A stretch of 64,000 bases of DNA from Ahniella affigens (GTDB lineage Bacteria > Pseudomonadota > Gammaproteobacteria > Xanthomonadales > Ahniellaceae). The stretch spans positions 5,239,001 through 5,303,000 of the forward strand of contig NZ_CP027860.1 in the NCBI RefSeq assembly GCF_003015185.1, read 5' to 3'. Shown piece by piece: positions 56,132 through 64,000 of the stretch. A model generated the notes under the pieces. It saw nothing but the letters and a program-made list of their open reading frames with translations, did no database searches and had not been told where the DNA came from. How positions within the stretch are numbered: position 1 is the first letter of the stretch; the number at the start of each line of letters is the position of its first letter. The position numbers and the translations under genes are program-made.

Positions 56132-56267
56132 TGATTCTGACCGCAAGTAACCCCCTCCCCGGGCCCTCCCCCGCGATCGCGGGGGAGCGAGCCGACTCCC
56201 TCTCCCACGCGAGTGGGAGAGGGCTGGGGAGAGGGCTACTTGCCACACTGCGCCGTTGTAAGAATCA
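56132..56267. repeat. Imperfect inverted-repeat element with internal hairpins
   Basis: Outer arms TGATTCT (56132) and AGAATCA (ending 56267), then GCAAGTAACCC (56143) and GGGCTACTTGC (ending 56243), enclose a perfect 20-bp palindrome (56167-56186, CCCCCGC core) and an 11-bp stem CCCTCTCCCAC/GTGGGAGAGGG (56198-56223). The arms are offset by about 14 bases on the right side. The CCCTCTCCC type hairpin is a common dispersed repeat in gammaproteobacteria. The arms recall those at 9411-9510. The surrounding gap 56001-56411 holds nothing else. Confidence 0.6.
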
Positions 56268-56411
56268 CGCATTGTCGCCGACAGTTTGATGCGCGAATAA
56301 GCGCACCTTTAGTGCAAGCTCCCACCAAAGCATAGTCAAGGCACTCCACACGTGCAAAGGCCGGCCTGTACATGTAGGACCGAGCGAAAGCGGAAGCGCA
56401 CGATCGGGCGG

Positions 56412-56858
56412 TCACGATTCGAGCAAGGCCCATTTCCAGACAGTGCCGTCCTCGGGATGCGTGATCGCGCCAAGGCAGCTAAAGCCGAGCTTGGCCAGAA
56501 TTCGGGTCGATGCACTCACTTCCGGCAAGGTATGCGCAATCACGCGGCATGACGCCGCCGCGGCCGCCTGGCGATGGGTCTCTATCAGAAGCCGGGCCAT
56601 TTCAGTCGCCAAGCCGAGGCCTTGAAACGCGGGGAAACAGAAGTAGGCGATCTCGGCCTCGTGGTCCTTCGGTTGCCCGGCGAAGCCGCAGGTGCCGATG
56701 ATCTGACCGGACCGAACGGCCAGATAACCGATCCAGGGTTCCCGGTAACCACGTTGCTCGTACATCGCCAAAGTCGCAGTCAGCACGCTGTCGAGTTCGG
56801 GCGCGGTCAGGAGCGTGGGATCGAGGACTTGATTCGGACGGATCGCGAGCAATTGCAT
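56412..56858 (-). CDS. GNAT family N-acetyltransferase
   Basis: A 148-residue protein with the start at 56858 (MQLLAIRPNQVL); the longer frame is upstream noise. Motif A for acetyl-CoA binding is seen in EIAYFCFPAFQGLGLATEMARLL (Q..GLGLATE, a Q/RxxGxG/A variant), preceded by IGTCGFAG and followed by the C-terminal ILAKLGFSCLG. It resembles RimJ/RimL-like transferases. The acceptor is unknown. Confidence 0.82.
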   Translation of the reverse strand: MQLLAIRPNQVLDPTLLTAPELDSVLTATLAMYEQRGYREPWIGYLAVRSGQIIGTCGFAGQPKDHEAEIAYFCFPAFQGLGLATEMARLLIETHRQAAAAASCRVIAHTLPEVSASTRILAKLGFSCLGAITHPEDGTVWKWALLES

Positions 56859-56984
56859 GGCAAGTGGGCTTCTGAAGGCGTGTTCGCAATCCGTGTGGTT
56901 TGGACCACCCTGGTTGCGATCCGGCACATTCTTGCTTTCACCATGCCGGACGCAACCCGAACCGTTTCGTTCCCAACCAAGGAC

Positions 56985-57040
56985 GGTCTGGCTCAGACCC
57001 GCCTTCGCTCGCGGAGACTCTGAAGCTGTTCAGAGTCTCC
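56985..57040 (-). repeat. 3'-end hairpin array, copy 5
   Basis: On the minus strand a perfect 12-bp stem GGAGACTCTGAA/TTCAGAGTCTCC with a 4-base loop (57013-57040) is followed by GGTCTG/CAGACC (56985-56999). It begins 19 bases after the stop of the BNR-repeat lipoprotein gene. Confidence 0.7.
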
Positions 57041-57058
57041 CGCAACCGCGGCAGCGCC

Positions 57059-60000
57059 TCACTCGAATCCGCTTGCGAAAATGCTGTCAGCCACGGCCGA
57101 TGGCGTGACATTGACGGCTGTCGCGTCCGGACCCGGGCCGACACTGTTGCGTGCCCGCACGGTGCAGCTGTAGGTGACCCCGTTGCTCAGGCCCGTCACG
57201 GTCAGCGGGCTTCCCGCCCCGGTGATTTGGAAGGAGCCGCCATTCGTGCACGTTGCCGTGTAGTCAATGATTGCCGCGCCGCCAGTGCTCGCTGGTGCAT
57301 TGAAGCTCAACGTCGCCGTTGCATTGCCGGGTGTACCGGATGTAATGCTCGGTGCCCCCGGGACAATCGCCGCGATGGTGATGCTGAAGACCTGATCCGC
57401 ATTGCCAGCGGTGTTGGTTGCGCGAACCGTGCCAGTAAACGTACCGGCTTGATTCGGCGTGCCCGAAAGCACCGCGCCGACCAGATTCAATCCGGGCGGG
57501 AAGATGCCGCTCTGAAGTGCAAAGCTCGGTGCTGGCGAACCGGATGCAGTGTAGGTGTGCGAGTAAGGCGAGCCAAACGTGCCGTTGCCCGGCGCGCTGC
57601 TCGTGAAGGCAGGCTGCGTACCGGCCAGAGCGGGCAAGGTCACCAGATCAATCCAGGCGGCATCGGCGTTACCCGTTGCGGCGGTATCTTTTTCGTAGGA
57701 CCAAGTCAGCGTGTGGTTACCGGCGGCAATCGCAACGGTGTACTGCTGCCATGCTACTTCACCAGATTGGCCGAACCCACCCACTTGGGCACAATTGCTG
57801 CCGATGTTTTGCTCGGTGCTATCGACGTAGAAGCGGAAGCAGTCCCAATCCAATTCAGAAGACACGCGAGCGAAGAACGTGACATTCCCAGCCTGGAAAT
57901 TGCCGCTGGTCTGAATGCGCGCGTTCGTACTATTGCCCAGCACAGTTGGCGTACGAAGGCTGCAGGCGCCTTCATGCACGCTGTCCGTTGCGACCTGCCA
58001 GGGCAGGCTGCCATCGTCCGGGGTACTGAAGTTGGCCGGGAACACGCAGTTCGGTGGGAACACACCAGCATCGCGCAGCGTAACAGTATGCGTGCTGGCA
58101 CCGAGCGTCGCACCGCCGCTCGCGCCTGACAGCGAGACGGTAAACGTCTCGTCGGCTTCGGTGCTGCCGTCATTGATGGTCGGCACCGTAATCGTTTTCG
58201 GGGTGGCATCGCCAGCAGCCCAGCTCAGGGTGCCCGTGGTGCTCGTGAAATCGCCCGGTGCAGCGGCAGTCCCATTGGCCGTCTGATAGTTGACGCTGAC
58301 CGCACCGTCGCTGCCGCCAGTGCGATTGACCTGAATCTGCGCCGTCGTACCTTCCGCGACGAGTTGCGACGCCTGCGCAAAGGCCAGCGTGCCGGGGCCA
58401 GCGGCAAGGCTGAGCTTGAATGCGCCGCGGCCATGCGTGAACGCGAACAACTGCGCACTATTGCCGCTGCCAATAATCTGCAGCCACTCGGTCGACACGT
58501 TCGGGAAGCTCGTGATTTCCGCAGCCCAAGTACCGCCACCATCCAGGCTGGTAAAGACGCCGATATCGGTGCCAACCCAGACGCGATTTGGATCGGTCGG
58601 ATGCACGGCCACCGACAAGGCCGGCACATCGGGCAATGCGCCGCCGCCCGAGCCGGCTGCGGCCGACCAAGTGGCACCGCCGTCGGTGCTCTTCAGCACA
58701 TGCGTGGCGCCAAACGTCGCAATGGCGGCGTAGGCGATCGCGCTGTTGCTTGGCGCAAAGGCGAGTGCGGCGACGTAGCCGCCGACCGCGGTCGAGGTCC
58801 AGGCAGATGCCGAGGTATCGGTGGTCGCTGTGGTGGTTCGGTAGATGCGATTGCTGCCGCTACTGCCGGCCATCAGCACGAGATTGCTGTTGCCGGTCGC
58901 GACGGCAATCGCGGTGACGTCGTCGTTGCCACTGTTGAACAAGGCAGACGCCGCCGTCCAACTGGTTGCGGCGTTGTCGGTGCGCCACGCACGCGAGCCC
59001 CCAAACCAGAGGCGTTGCGAGTTGTTCGGGTCCATCTGGAGCGGCGGGATGAACGCGGTGCCTTCCGATGTTGAAATCCCACTATCGGCAGATGGCCAAG
59101 TGCTGCCGCCATTGCTGCTCTTGCGAAGGTCGACATTCTGACAACCGGCATACAGCACATTCGTGTTGCTCGGGTCGACGCCGGTATAGCCCCCATCGCC
59201 ACAGGTCAACGACGACCACGCATTCGGACCCGCAGCATCGGTGCCGCGGTTGGTGCCGTTGTCTTGCGCGCCAGCCAGATAGCTCGTGCCATCCGGGTAG
59301 GCTGTCCCGTGATAGAACTGGGTCACGGCATATTGGTTGTTGACCGAAGCCCAGCTCACGACCGGATTCGCAGGCGTGCAGTTGCTGCCGACCGTCGCCG
59401 GCAAGATCGCCACCGCGGCGCGCGCGTTGTTGGTCCGGTAGATGCCACCGTCCTGAGTGTTGTACAGGATCTGATTCGATGTGCCATTGAACTGAGGATG
59501 GAACACAAACGAGTGGTGATCCGGATGCGCCGGATCGGCGCGACCCCAGGTACTACCGCCATCATCCGAACGGAACACATTGACGCCGCCGACCCAGACG
59601 ATATTGGAATCGACCGGATCAATCGCAACGGTGATGTCATACCAGCCCTGACCGATTCCGGGTAACAGCGTCGAACAGGCAAAGTAGCCCGACAGCAACA
59701 TCGTATTGCCGCGATGGGGATCGGTATTGCGCACCGTTGCGGTCCAGGTGCTGCCGCCATCGTCCGACCGATAGAAGGCATGCAATTGGTGCAGGTAGTC
59801 GCCATTGCCATCAGACGTCACATCTGGGCCCGCCACGCGACTGGACCCAATGGCGTAGGCACGTGTGCCACGTATCGCTACAGCGAGACGGCCCAGCCCC
59901 GCATCCAACGGCGCCGTGCCGAGCGTCTGCGGCCAGCTGATGGTGTCCGTACTGCGGAGCACTTTGCCTTGCGAGAAGTTGCCGCAAGCGGCAAGCCAGG

Positions 60001-60826
60001 TATCGGTGCCGGAGATGGTGCTCACCGCCAGATCCAAGCAGCGAACCTCTGTCGAGCGCTGGGTAAACGTACCGCCACCGTCACTGCTGACAAAGATGCC
60101 GGTGTTGGTGGCCGCCACGACTACTTGGCTATTCGACGGCGCCACCACCACATCATTGACGAAAAAGAAATTGCTACCGGTGGTGTTCGCGAGCTGGGTC
60201 CAGGTACTGCCACCATTCGTGGTCTTGAAGATACCGGCGCCGCGAATGGCGTCCACATTGAACGAGCCCTCACCGGTGCCGGCGTACAAGACTTGCGCGT
60301 TGCCGGGATCCAACGCCAGGGCCGAGACGGCAATATTGGCCATGGTGTCGCTGGTTGGTGCCCAACTGGCGGCGGCATTTGTAGTCTTCCAAACCCCACC
60401 GCCAACGCCAGCCGCGTACATCGTATTCGGCGTGGTGGGGTCGATGACCATCGCACGCGTACGGCCGCCGATATTGCCGGGGCCGAGTTCCTGCCACGCT
60501 GCCAGAATCGCATCTGGCGCGCGATTGGCAACGTCGGACTCATCGAGATAGACCAGGCGTGCGCCGCTGGCAATTTGAGTCATCCGCTTCATCTGCTCGC
60601 GCCCCGCAAGCAGGCGTTCGACGGGCAAGTCGCGCATGCCAGGCGCCACGCGCTGGCGGAGGTAGAACTCGGCCGCCTCGCCGGGTTGATCGTAGCGTTC
60701 ACCGGCTTCGGCCCCTGCAGGAGCGTCGCGGTGGAGCGTGTTCGGGTAGTTCTGACTGACACAGGCGGCCAGGGCACTGATCGACAGTCCCAAGGCAACG
60801 GCGCGGATTGAAACAGATCGGGACAT
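57059..60826 (-). CDS. Large BNR/sortilin-like repeat lipoprotein with Calx-beta, Ig-like and Fn3 domains
   Basis: A 1255-residue lipoprotein (lipobox LAAC, Cys22) starting at 60826 with GAGGAG upstream. Residues about 110-800 are a beta-propeller of BNR-type repeats (DP..PN.MYA.G.GGGVWKT..GG.TW), a fold used by exo-xyloglucanases and VPS10-like proteins. A Calx-beta domain (about 838-917), a beta-sandwich with paired cysteines (930-1075), a putative Ig domain (1088-1145) and a fibronectin III-like domain (1155-1242) follow. It ends DSIFASGFE, a tail pattern I associate with exported Lysobacterales proteins. It is probably surface-exposed; no catalytic residues could be assigned. Confidence 0.85.
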   Translation of the reverse strand: MSRSVSIRAVALGLSISALAACVSQNYPNTLHRDAPAGAEAGERYDQPGEAAEFYLRQRVAPGMRDLPVERLLAGREQMKRMTQIASGARLVYLDESDVANRAPDAILAAWQELGPGNIGGRTRAMVIDPTTPNTMYAAGVGGGVWKTTNAAASWAPTSDTMANIAVSALALDPGNAQVLYAGTGEGSFNVDAIRGAGIFKTTNGGSTWTQLANTTGSNFFFVNDVVVAPSNSQVVVAATNTGIFVSSDGGGTFTQRSTEVRCLDLAVSTISGTDTWLAACGNFSQGKVLRSTDTISWPQTLGTAPLDAGLGRLAVAIRGTRAYAIGSSRVAGPDVTSDGNGDYLHQLHAFYRSDDGGSTWTATVRNTDPHRGNTMLLSGYFACSTLLPGIGQGWYDITVAIDPVDSNIVWVGGVNVFRSDDGGSTWGRADPAHPDHHSFVFHPQFNGTSNQILYNTQDGGIYRTNNARAAVAILPATVGSNCTPANPVVSWASVNNQYAVTQFYHGTAYPDGTSYLAGAQDNGTNRGTDAAGPNAWSSLTCGDGGYTGVDPSNTNVLYAGCQNVDLRKSSNGGSTWPSADSGISTSEGTAFIPPLQMDPNNSQRLWFGGSRAWRTDNAATSWTAASALFNSGNDDVTAIAVATGNSNLVLMAGSSGSNRIYRTTTATTDTSASAWTSTAVGGYVAALAFAPSNSAIAYAAIATFGATHVLKSTDGGATWSAAAGSGGGALPDVPALSVAVHPTDPNRVWVGTDIGVFTSLDGGGTWAAEITSFPNVSTEWLQIIGSGNSAQLFAFTHGRGAFKLSLAAGPGTLAFAQASQLVAEGTTAQIQVNRTGGSDGAVSVNYQTANGTAAAPGDFTSTTGTLSWAAGDATPKTITVPTINDGSTEADETFTVSLSGASGGATLGASTHTVTLRDAGVFPPNCVFPANFSTPDDGSLPWQVATDSVHEGACSLRTPTVLGNSTNARIQTSGNFQAGNVTFFARVSSELDWDCFRFYVDSTEQNIGSNCAQVGGFGQSGEVAWQQYTVAIAAGNHTLTWSYEKDTAATGNADAAWIDLVTLPALAGTQPAFTSSAPGNGTFGSPYSHTYTASGSPAPSFALQSGIFPPGLNLVGAVLSGTPNQAGTFTGTVRATNTAGNADQVFSITIAAIVPGAPSITSGTPGNATATLSFNAPASTGGAAIIDYTATCTNGGSFQITGAGSPLTVTGLSNGVTYSCTVRARNSVGPGPDATAVNVTPSAVADSIFASGFE

Positions 60827-60956
60827 GGAGCGTCTCCTCGGAAGACGGAGACTAGTCTCCAACCTAAGATCGATTGACTCAACCCTTAGACGGACGTCCC
60901 GATGACAGTTTGGTCAACTTCGGTGACAATGGCGGATTATCTTCGACTGCTCCGCC

Positions 60957-61802
60957 ATGGCCATTCTGCACGACATTGATCCGATTGCCCTGGACCTTGG
61001 CATTGTCAAAATTCATTGGTACGGGCTGATGTATCTGGCTGCCCTCGGATCCGCGTGGTGGCTTGGCCGACGTCGGGTGGCCGGCAATCGCTATGGCGTC
61101 AATGCCGATCAACTGTCCGATCTGCTGTTTTACGGAATGATCGGCGTTGTGGTGGGCGGACGCGTTGGCTACATGCTGATTTACGCGACGCCCGAGCTGC
61201 TCGCCCATCCGCTCAGCCTGTTCAAGGTCTGGGAGGGTGGCATGTCGTTTCACGGCGGGCTGCTTGGCGTGATGATCGCCTGCTTCAGTTGGTCCTGGTC
61301 ACTGCGCCGCCATCCCTTTGACACGTTGGACTTGGTCGCGCCGCTGGTGCCCGTTGGCCTGGGCTTTGGTCGTATGGGCAATTTTATCGGCGGCGAGTTG
61401 TGGGGGCGGCATACTGATGCCCCGGTCGGCATGATTTTTCCGAACGCGTTGCCTGGCAATCTGAGCATGGACGAAATCCGACTGCAGGCAGCACAAGGAC
61501 TCCTGGATCACGAAGCCCGGCATCCGTCGCAGCTTTATCAGGCGGGCCTCGAAGGCGTCGTGCTGTTCGTGCTGGTCTGGTGGTTTTCCAGCAAGCCGCG
61601 GCCCCGCTATGCCGTCTCCGGGCTGTTCTGCCTGGGTTACGGTGTGCAGCGCTTCATCGTGGAGTTCTTCCGCGAGCCCGACAAACAGATGGGCTACATC
61701 GCGTTTGATTGGGTCACGACCGGTCAGGTGCTCTCGCTTCCCATGATCTTGTTCGGACTGTTCCTGCTGTTTTGGTCGCACCGCCAAAAGCACTTCAACT
61801 AA
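60957..61802 (+). CDS. lgt: Prolipoprotein diacylglyceryl transferase
   Basis: A 281-residue inner-membrane enzyme that transfers diacylglycerol to the lipobox Cys of prolipoproteins, the first step in maturing the several lipoproteins of this window. Seven membrane segments; motifs [19 protein letters not shown] with the essential His, the Lgt signature [16 protein letters not shown] and HPSQLYQ. It starts 131 bases from the divergent BNR lipoprotein gene and 3 bases before thyA. Confidence 0.96.
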   Translation: MAILHDIDPIALDLGIVKIHWYGLMYLAALGSAWWLGRRRVAGNRYGVNADQLSDLLFYGMIGVVVGGRVGYMLIYATPELLAHPLSLFKVWEGGMSFHGGLLGVMIACFSWSWSLRRHPFDTLDLVAPLVPVGLGFGRMGNFIGGELWGRHTDAPVGMIFPNALPGNLSMDEIRLQAAQGLLDHEARHPSQLYQAGLEGVVLFVLVWWFSSKPRPRYAVSGLFCLGYGVQRFIVEFFREPDKQMGYIAFDWVTTGQVLSLPMILFGLFLLFWSHRQKHFN

Positions 61803-61805
61803 GCC

Positions 61806-62600
61806 ATGCAGACTTACCTCGACCTGCTGCAGCACATTCTGGACAAAGGCCTCGATAAGGACGACCGCACTGGGACAGGTACGCGCTCGGTCTTCGGCTA
61901 CCAGATGCGGTTTGATTTAAGCCAGGGCTTTCCGCTGCTGACCACAAAAAAGCTGCATCTGCGCTCCATCATTCACGAACTGCTCTGGTTCCTGAAGGGC
62001 GACACCAACATCGGCTACCTGCGTGCGCACCAAGTGTCGATCTGGGATGAATGGGCCGACGCTGATGGAAACCTGGGCCCGGTCTATGGCAAGCAATGGC
62101 GCAGCTGGGAAGGGGCTGATGGCCAGACATTTGATCAAATCGCCGAGGTGATCAAGCGGATCAAGGTTGATCCGAACTCGCGGCGGTTGCTGGTCAATGC
62201 CTGGAATGTGGCGGACTTGCCGCACATGGCGCTGTCACCGTGCCACGCGCTGTTTCAATTCTATGTGGGCAACGGCCGACTGAGCTGCCAGCTGTATCAG
62301 CGCAGTGCCGATGTGTTTCTCGGCGTGCCGTTCAACATTGCCTCGTATGCGTTGTTGACGCACATGATCGCGCAGGTATGTGACCTGCATGTGGGCGAGT
62401 TTGTGCACACGTTGGGCGATGCCCATCTGTACCAGAACCACCTCGATCAAGCGCGGCTGCAACTGACGCGAACGCCGCGAGCGTTGCCGACCCTTTGGCT
62501 GAATCCGACCGTGCGCGACATCGATGGCTTCCAGTTCGACGACATCCGGATCGATGGTTACGACCCGCATCCGGCCATCAAGGCACCGATTGCGGTGTAG
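61806..62600 (+). CDS. thyA: Thymidylate synthase
   Basis: A 264-residue enzyme, the same length as E. coli ThyA, that methylates dUMP to dTMP using methylene-tetrahydrofolate. Motifs are [12 protein letters not shown] near the N terminus, the active-site Cys in [12 protein letters not shown] near 145, [18 protein letters not shown] and the C-terminal IKAPIAV. The lgt-thyA pair is widely conserved in gammaproteobacteria. Together with dut it supplies dTTP. Confidence 0.98.
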   Translation: MQTYLDLLQHILDKGLDKDDRTGTGTRSVFGYQMRFDLSQGFPLLTTKKLHLRSIIHELLWFLKGDTNIGYLRAHQVSIWDEWADADGNLGPVYGKQWRSWEGADGQTFDQIAEVIKRIKVDPNSRRLLVNAWNVADLPHMALSPCHALFQFYVGNGRLSCQLYQRSADVFLGVPFNIASYALLTHMIAQVCDLHVGEFVHTLGDAHLYQNHLDQARLQLTRTPRALPTLWLNPTVRDIDGFQFDDIRIDGYDPHPAIKAPIAV

Positions 62601-62648
62601 GGGCAGAACCCTGTGTCTGCCCCAGGCCTCGCCTCTGCCCCAGGCCTC
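62600..62648 (+). repeat. Hairpin and tandem repeat after thyA
   Basis: GGGGCAGA/TCTGCCCC is a perfect 8-bp stem (62600-62623) that begins with the last base of the thyA stop. The right arm is part of CTGCCCCAGGCCTC, present twice (62617-62630 and 62635-62648). There is no T run; it may act as a weak terminator or transcript protector. Confidence 0.5.
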
Positions 62649-62823
62649 TGTCGGGCATGTTGGTTCGTCAGAAGCGTCAACCCGATGTTCGAGACAGCCG
62701 TCAAATCGGGGCACCCAGCACCGAGGCACTCCACAATTCGGGCAGACACAGCGGTCAGCCCCACGGCCGCATAGAGGTTGCTAGGATCGGGGCACCATCA
62801 GACCATTCCGCCAGGGAGCCACT

Positions 62824-63240
62824 ATGCATCGCTTGTCTTCGTATTTCGGTACCTTGCTCGCTGCGCTGTTCGTCAGTGCGAATGCCCACGCTGCCGAATC
62901 GGTCACCGGCACATGGGAATGGGCGGACAAGCACGAGGCCAGCGGACATCTTGCGCTGATCCAGGAGGGCACGACGGTGCGCTTCCAGCTGCAACTGCAG
63001 GCCGGGCCACCGGGCTACAACATGGGCATCATCGGCGGCGAATTCGAGCTCAAGAATGGCGAAGGGATTTTCTTCAGCGACGAAAACGGGCCTTGCCAGT
63101 TGACCTTCACGTTCGACGCCAAGAGTGTCGTCATCAAGACCGACCCCGAGCAAACAGAATGCGGCTTTGGCAACGGCGTGTATGCGGATGGAACCTTTCC
63201 CCGCACCAGCGCCAAGACCCCGACGTTTGAGGAATGGTAA
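62824..63240 (+). CDS. Small exported protein of unknown function
   Basis: A 138-residue protein with a signal peptide ending NAHA-AES at about 23. The mature part is a short beta-rich domain starting GTWEWADKHEASGHLALIQEG, which suggests a lipocalin-like or small beta-barrel fold, with Cys in GPCQLT and QTECGFG that may pair. No family was recognised. Its stop overlaps the start of the next gene, so they are coupled. Confidence 0.7.
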   Translation: MHRLSSYFGTLLAALFVSANAHAAESVTGTWEWADKHEASGHLALIQEGTTVRFQLQLQAGPPGYNMGIIGGEFELKNGEGIFFSDENGPCQLTFTFDAKSVVIKTDPEQTECGFGNGVYADGTFPRTSAKTPTFEEW

Positions 63241-64000
63241 GCCGCGAACCAAAGCTGAGTGTAGGTGGTCTGCTCGGCCTCTGGATGGCGGATCAGGTTC
63301 GGATTTTGTCGTTCCACCTGCCGTCCCGCGGCATGGCCGACCATGCCAACCGCTATCTGCTGTGCGGTCTGTTCGTCACATGGCTCGCCGGCCTGGGCCG
63401 ATATTGGGATCACCCGTCCGCGCAGTGGTGGCAGTACGCAGGGCTCGGGTCGGTCGCCTACGTGTTCGTGCTCTCGGCATTGCTCTGGCTGGTGGTTGTT
63501 CCACTTCGGCCCGAACGGTGGACTTATCGGTCGGTGTTGGTGTTCGTGACGATGACGTCACTGCCCGCACTCTTGTATGCGATCCCGGTCGAGCGCTCGG
63601 TCGATGCGGCCGAAGCGTCGGCGCTCAATGCCACGTTTCTGAAAATCGTGGCATTGTGGCGACTTGCGTTGCTCATCTGGTTCTTGCGGCACTTCGCGAA
63701 ACTGGAGTGGCCGCAAGCGGTGGTGACGGCCTTGTTGCCAATGGCGTTGATTGTGATCACGCTCGGCATGCTCAATCTGGAACAGGCGGTTTTTCAGATC
63801 ATGGCCGGCATTCGCGACCGTGAGCCGACGCCTTACGATGATGCCTATGCCGTCGTGGTGACCTTGAACTTCCTCTCCATCGTACTCTCACCCGCATTGA
63901 TCGGGTTCTATCTCGGCGCGATCATCCAGGCCAGCAACCGTCGACGCGATGAACGCATCGCTGCGGCCCGGCGAGCGGCGTTGATCGGCGACCGTCCGGC
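63234..64000 (+). CDS. Integral membrane protein of unknown function (cut by window edge)
   Basis: The frame opens with an ATG at 63234 inside the stop region of the preceding gene and stays open to base 64000 (255 codons seen). The N terminus is MVSREPKLSVGGLLGLWM. About six hydrophobic segments are visible (near 43-58, 67-87, 98-115, 135-150, 160-178 and 218-238), and the last visible stretch is basic (SNRRRDERIAAARRA). The pattern suits a polytopic membrane protein. No family was recognised. Confidence 0.7.
   Translation, partial: MVSREPKLSVGGLLGLWMADQVRILSFHLPSRGMADHANRYLLCGLFVTWLAGLGRYWDHPSAQWWQYAGLGSVAYVFVLSALLWLVVVPLRPERWTYRSVLVFVTMTSLPALLYAIPVERSVDAAEASALNATFLKIVALWRLALLIWFLRHFAKLEWPQAVVTALLPMALIVITLGMLNLEQAVFQIMAGIRDREPTPYDDAYAVVVTLNFLSIVLSPALIGFYLGAIIQASNRRRDERIAAARRAALIGDRP

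Noticed and set aside
56900-58129. A 409-codon plus-strand ORF over the BNR lipoprotein and the gap beside it
   Set aside because: Antisense to a gene with signal peptide and domains; translation is Arg/Cys-rich and unlike a real protein.

Overview
The window is a high-GC bacterial chromosome segment, most likely from a gammaproteobacterium of the Lysobacterales (Xanthomonadales) group. The support is the gammaproteobacterial gene order (gyrB-recF-dnaN; algC-dut-coaBC near radC; lgt-thyA), the presence of aceK, two large membrane Ser/Thr kinases with TPR-like tails, several secreted proteins, and a secreted protein ending in the IFxxGFE-type tail I associate with this group. No tRNA, rRNA, CRISPR array, integrase or transposase was found.

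Layout. 1-9.2 kb: a leftward operon for a type IVb pilus in the order of the R64 thin-pilus genes (pilL-like/pilN/pilO/pilP/pilQ/pilR/pilS), followed by two further pilin-like genes and a PilT-type ATPase cut by the window edge. 9.4-11.5 kb: two coupled genes for exported proteins of unknown function and a possible tiny ORF. 11.8-17.3 kb: a TfoX-N protein, a YchJ protein, a Ser/Thr kinase, a small membrane protein and a thioesterase. 17.5-23.0 kb: gyrB, recF and dnaN running left, with two perfect 16-bp parS palindromes inside recF and a putative origin (two perfect inverted DnaA boxes, one near-perfect box and an AT-rich stretch) just upstream of dnaN. dnaA is not at its usual place; a sensor-kinase/response-regulator pair is there instead. 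Left of this point nearly all genes run leftward; right of it they are mixed.

24.4-45.8 kb: ribBA-ribH-nusB; a DUF2235 hydrolase with a membrane tail; a solitary AMP-ligase; aceK; a coaBC-dut-algC-diguanylate cyclase operon; a three-gene lipoprotein cassette between coaBC and radC; radC; a 46-residue proline-rich peptide gene; and a two-component RND efflux system. 46.2-60.8 kb: a run of leftward genes for a lipoprotein prolyl oligopeptidase, an acyltransferase, secreted or surface proteins (a self-cleaving S74 fibre-like protein, small exported proteins, a 1255-residue BNR-repeat lipoprotein), a second Ser/Thr kinase and an acetyltransferase. 60.9-64 kb: lgt-thyA, a small exported protein and a membrane protein cut by the right edge.

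The most unusual signals are the pilus operon with its altered tail; the parS/oriC arrangement without dnaA; a family of clustered hairpins at gene 3' ends, in places containing the stop codon; short hairpin elements with GCAAGTAR arms; and the small proline-rich peptide. Function calls rest on motif recognition by eye and no database search was run.
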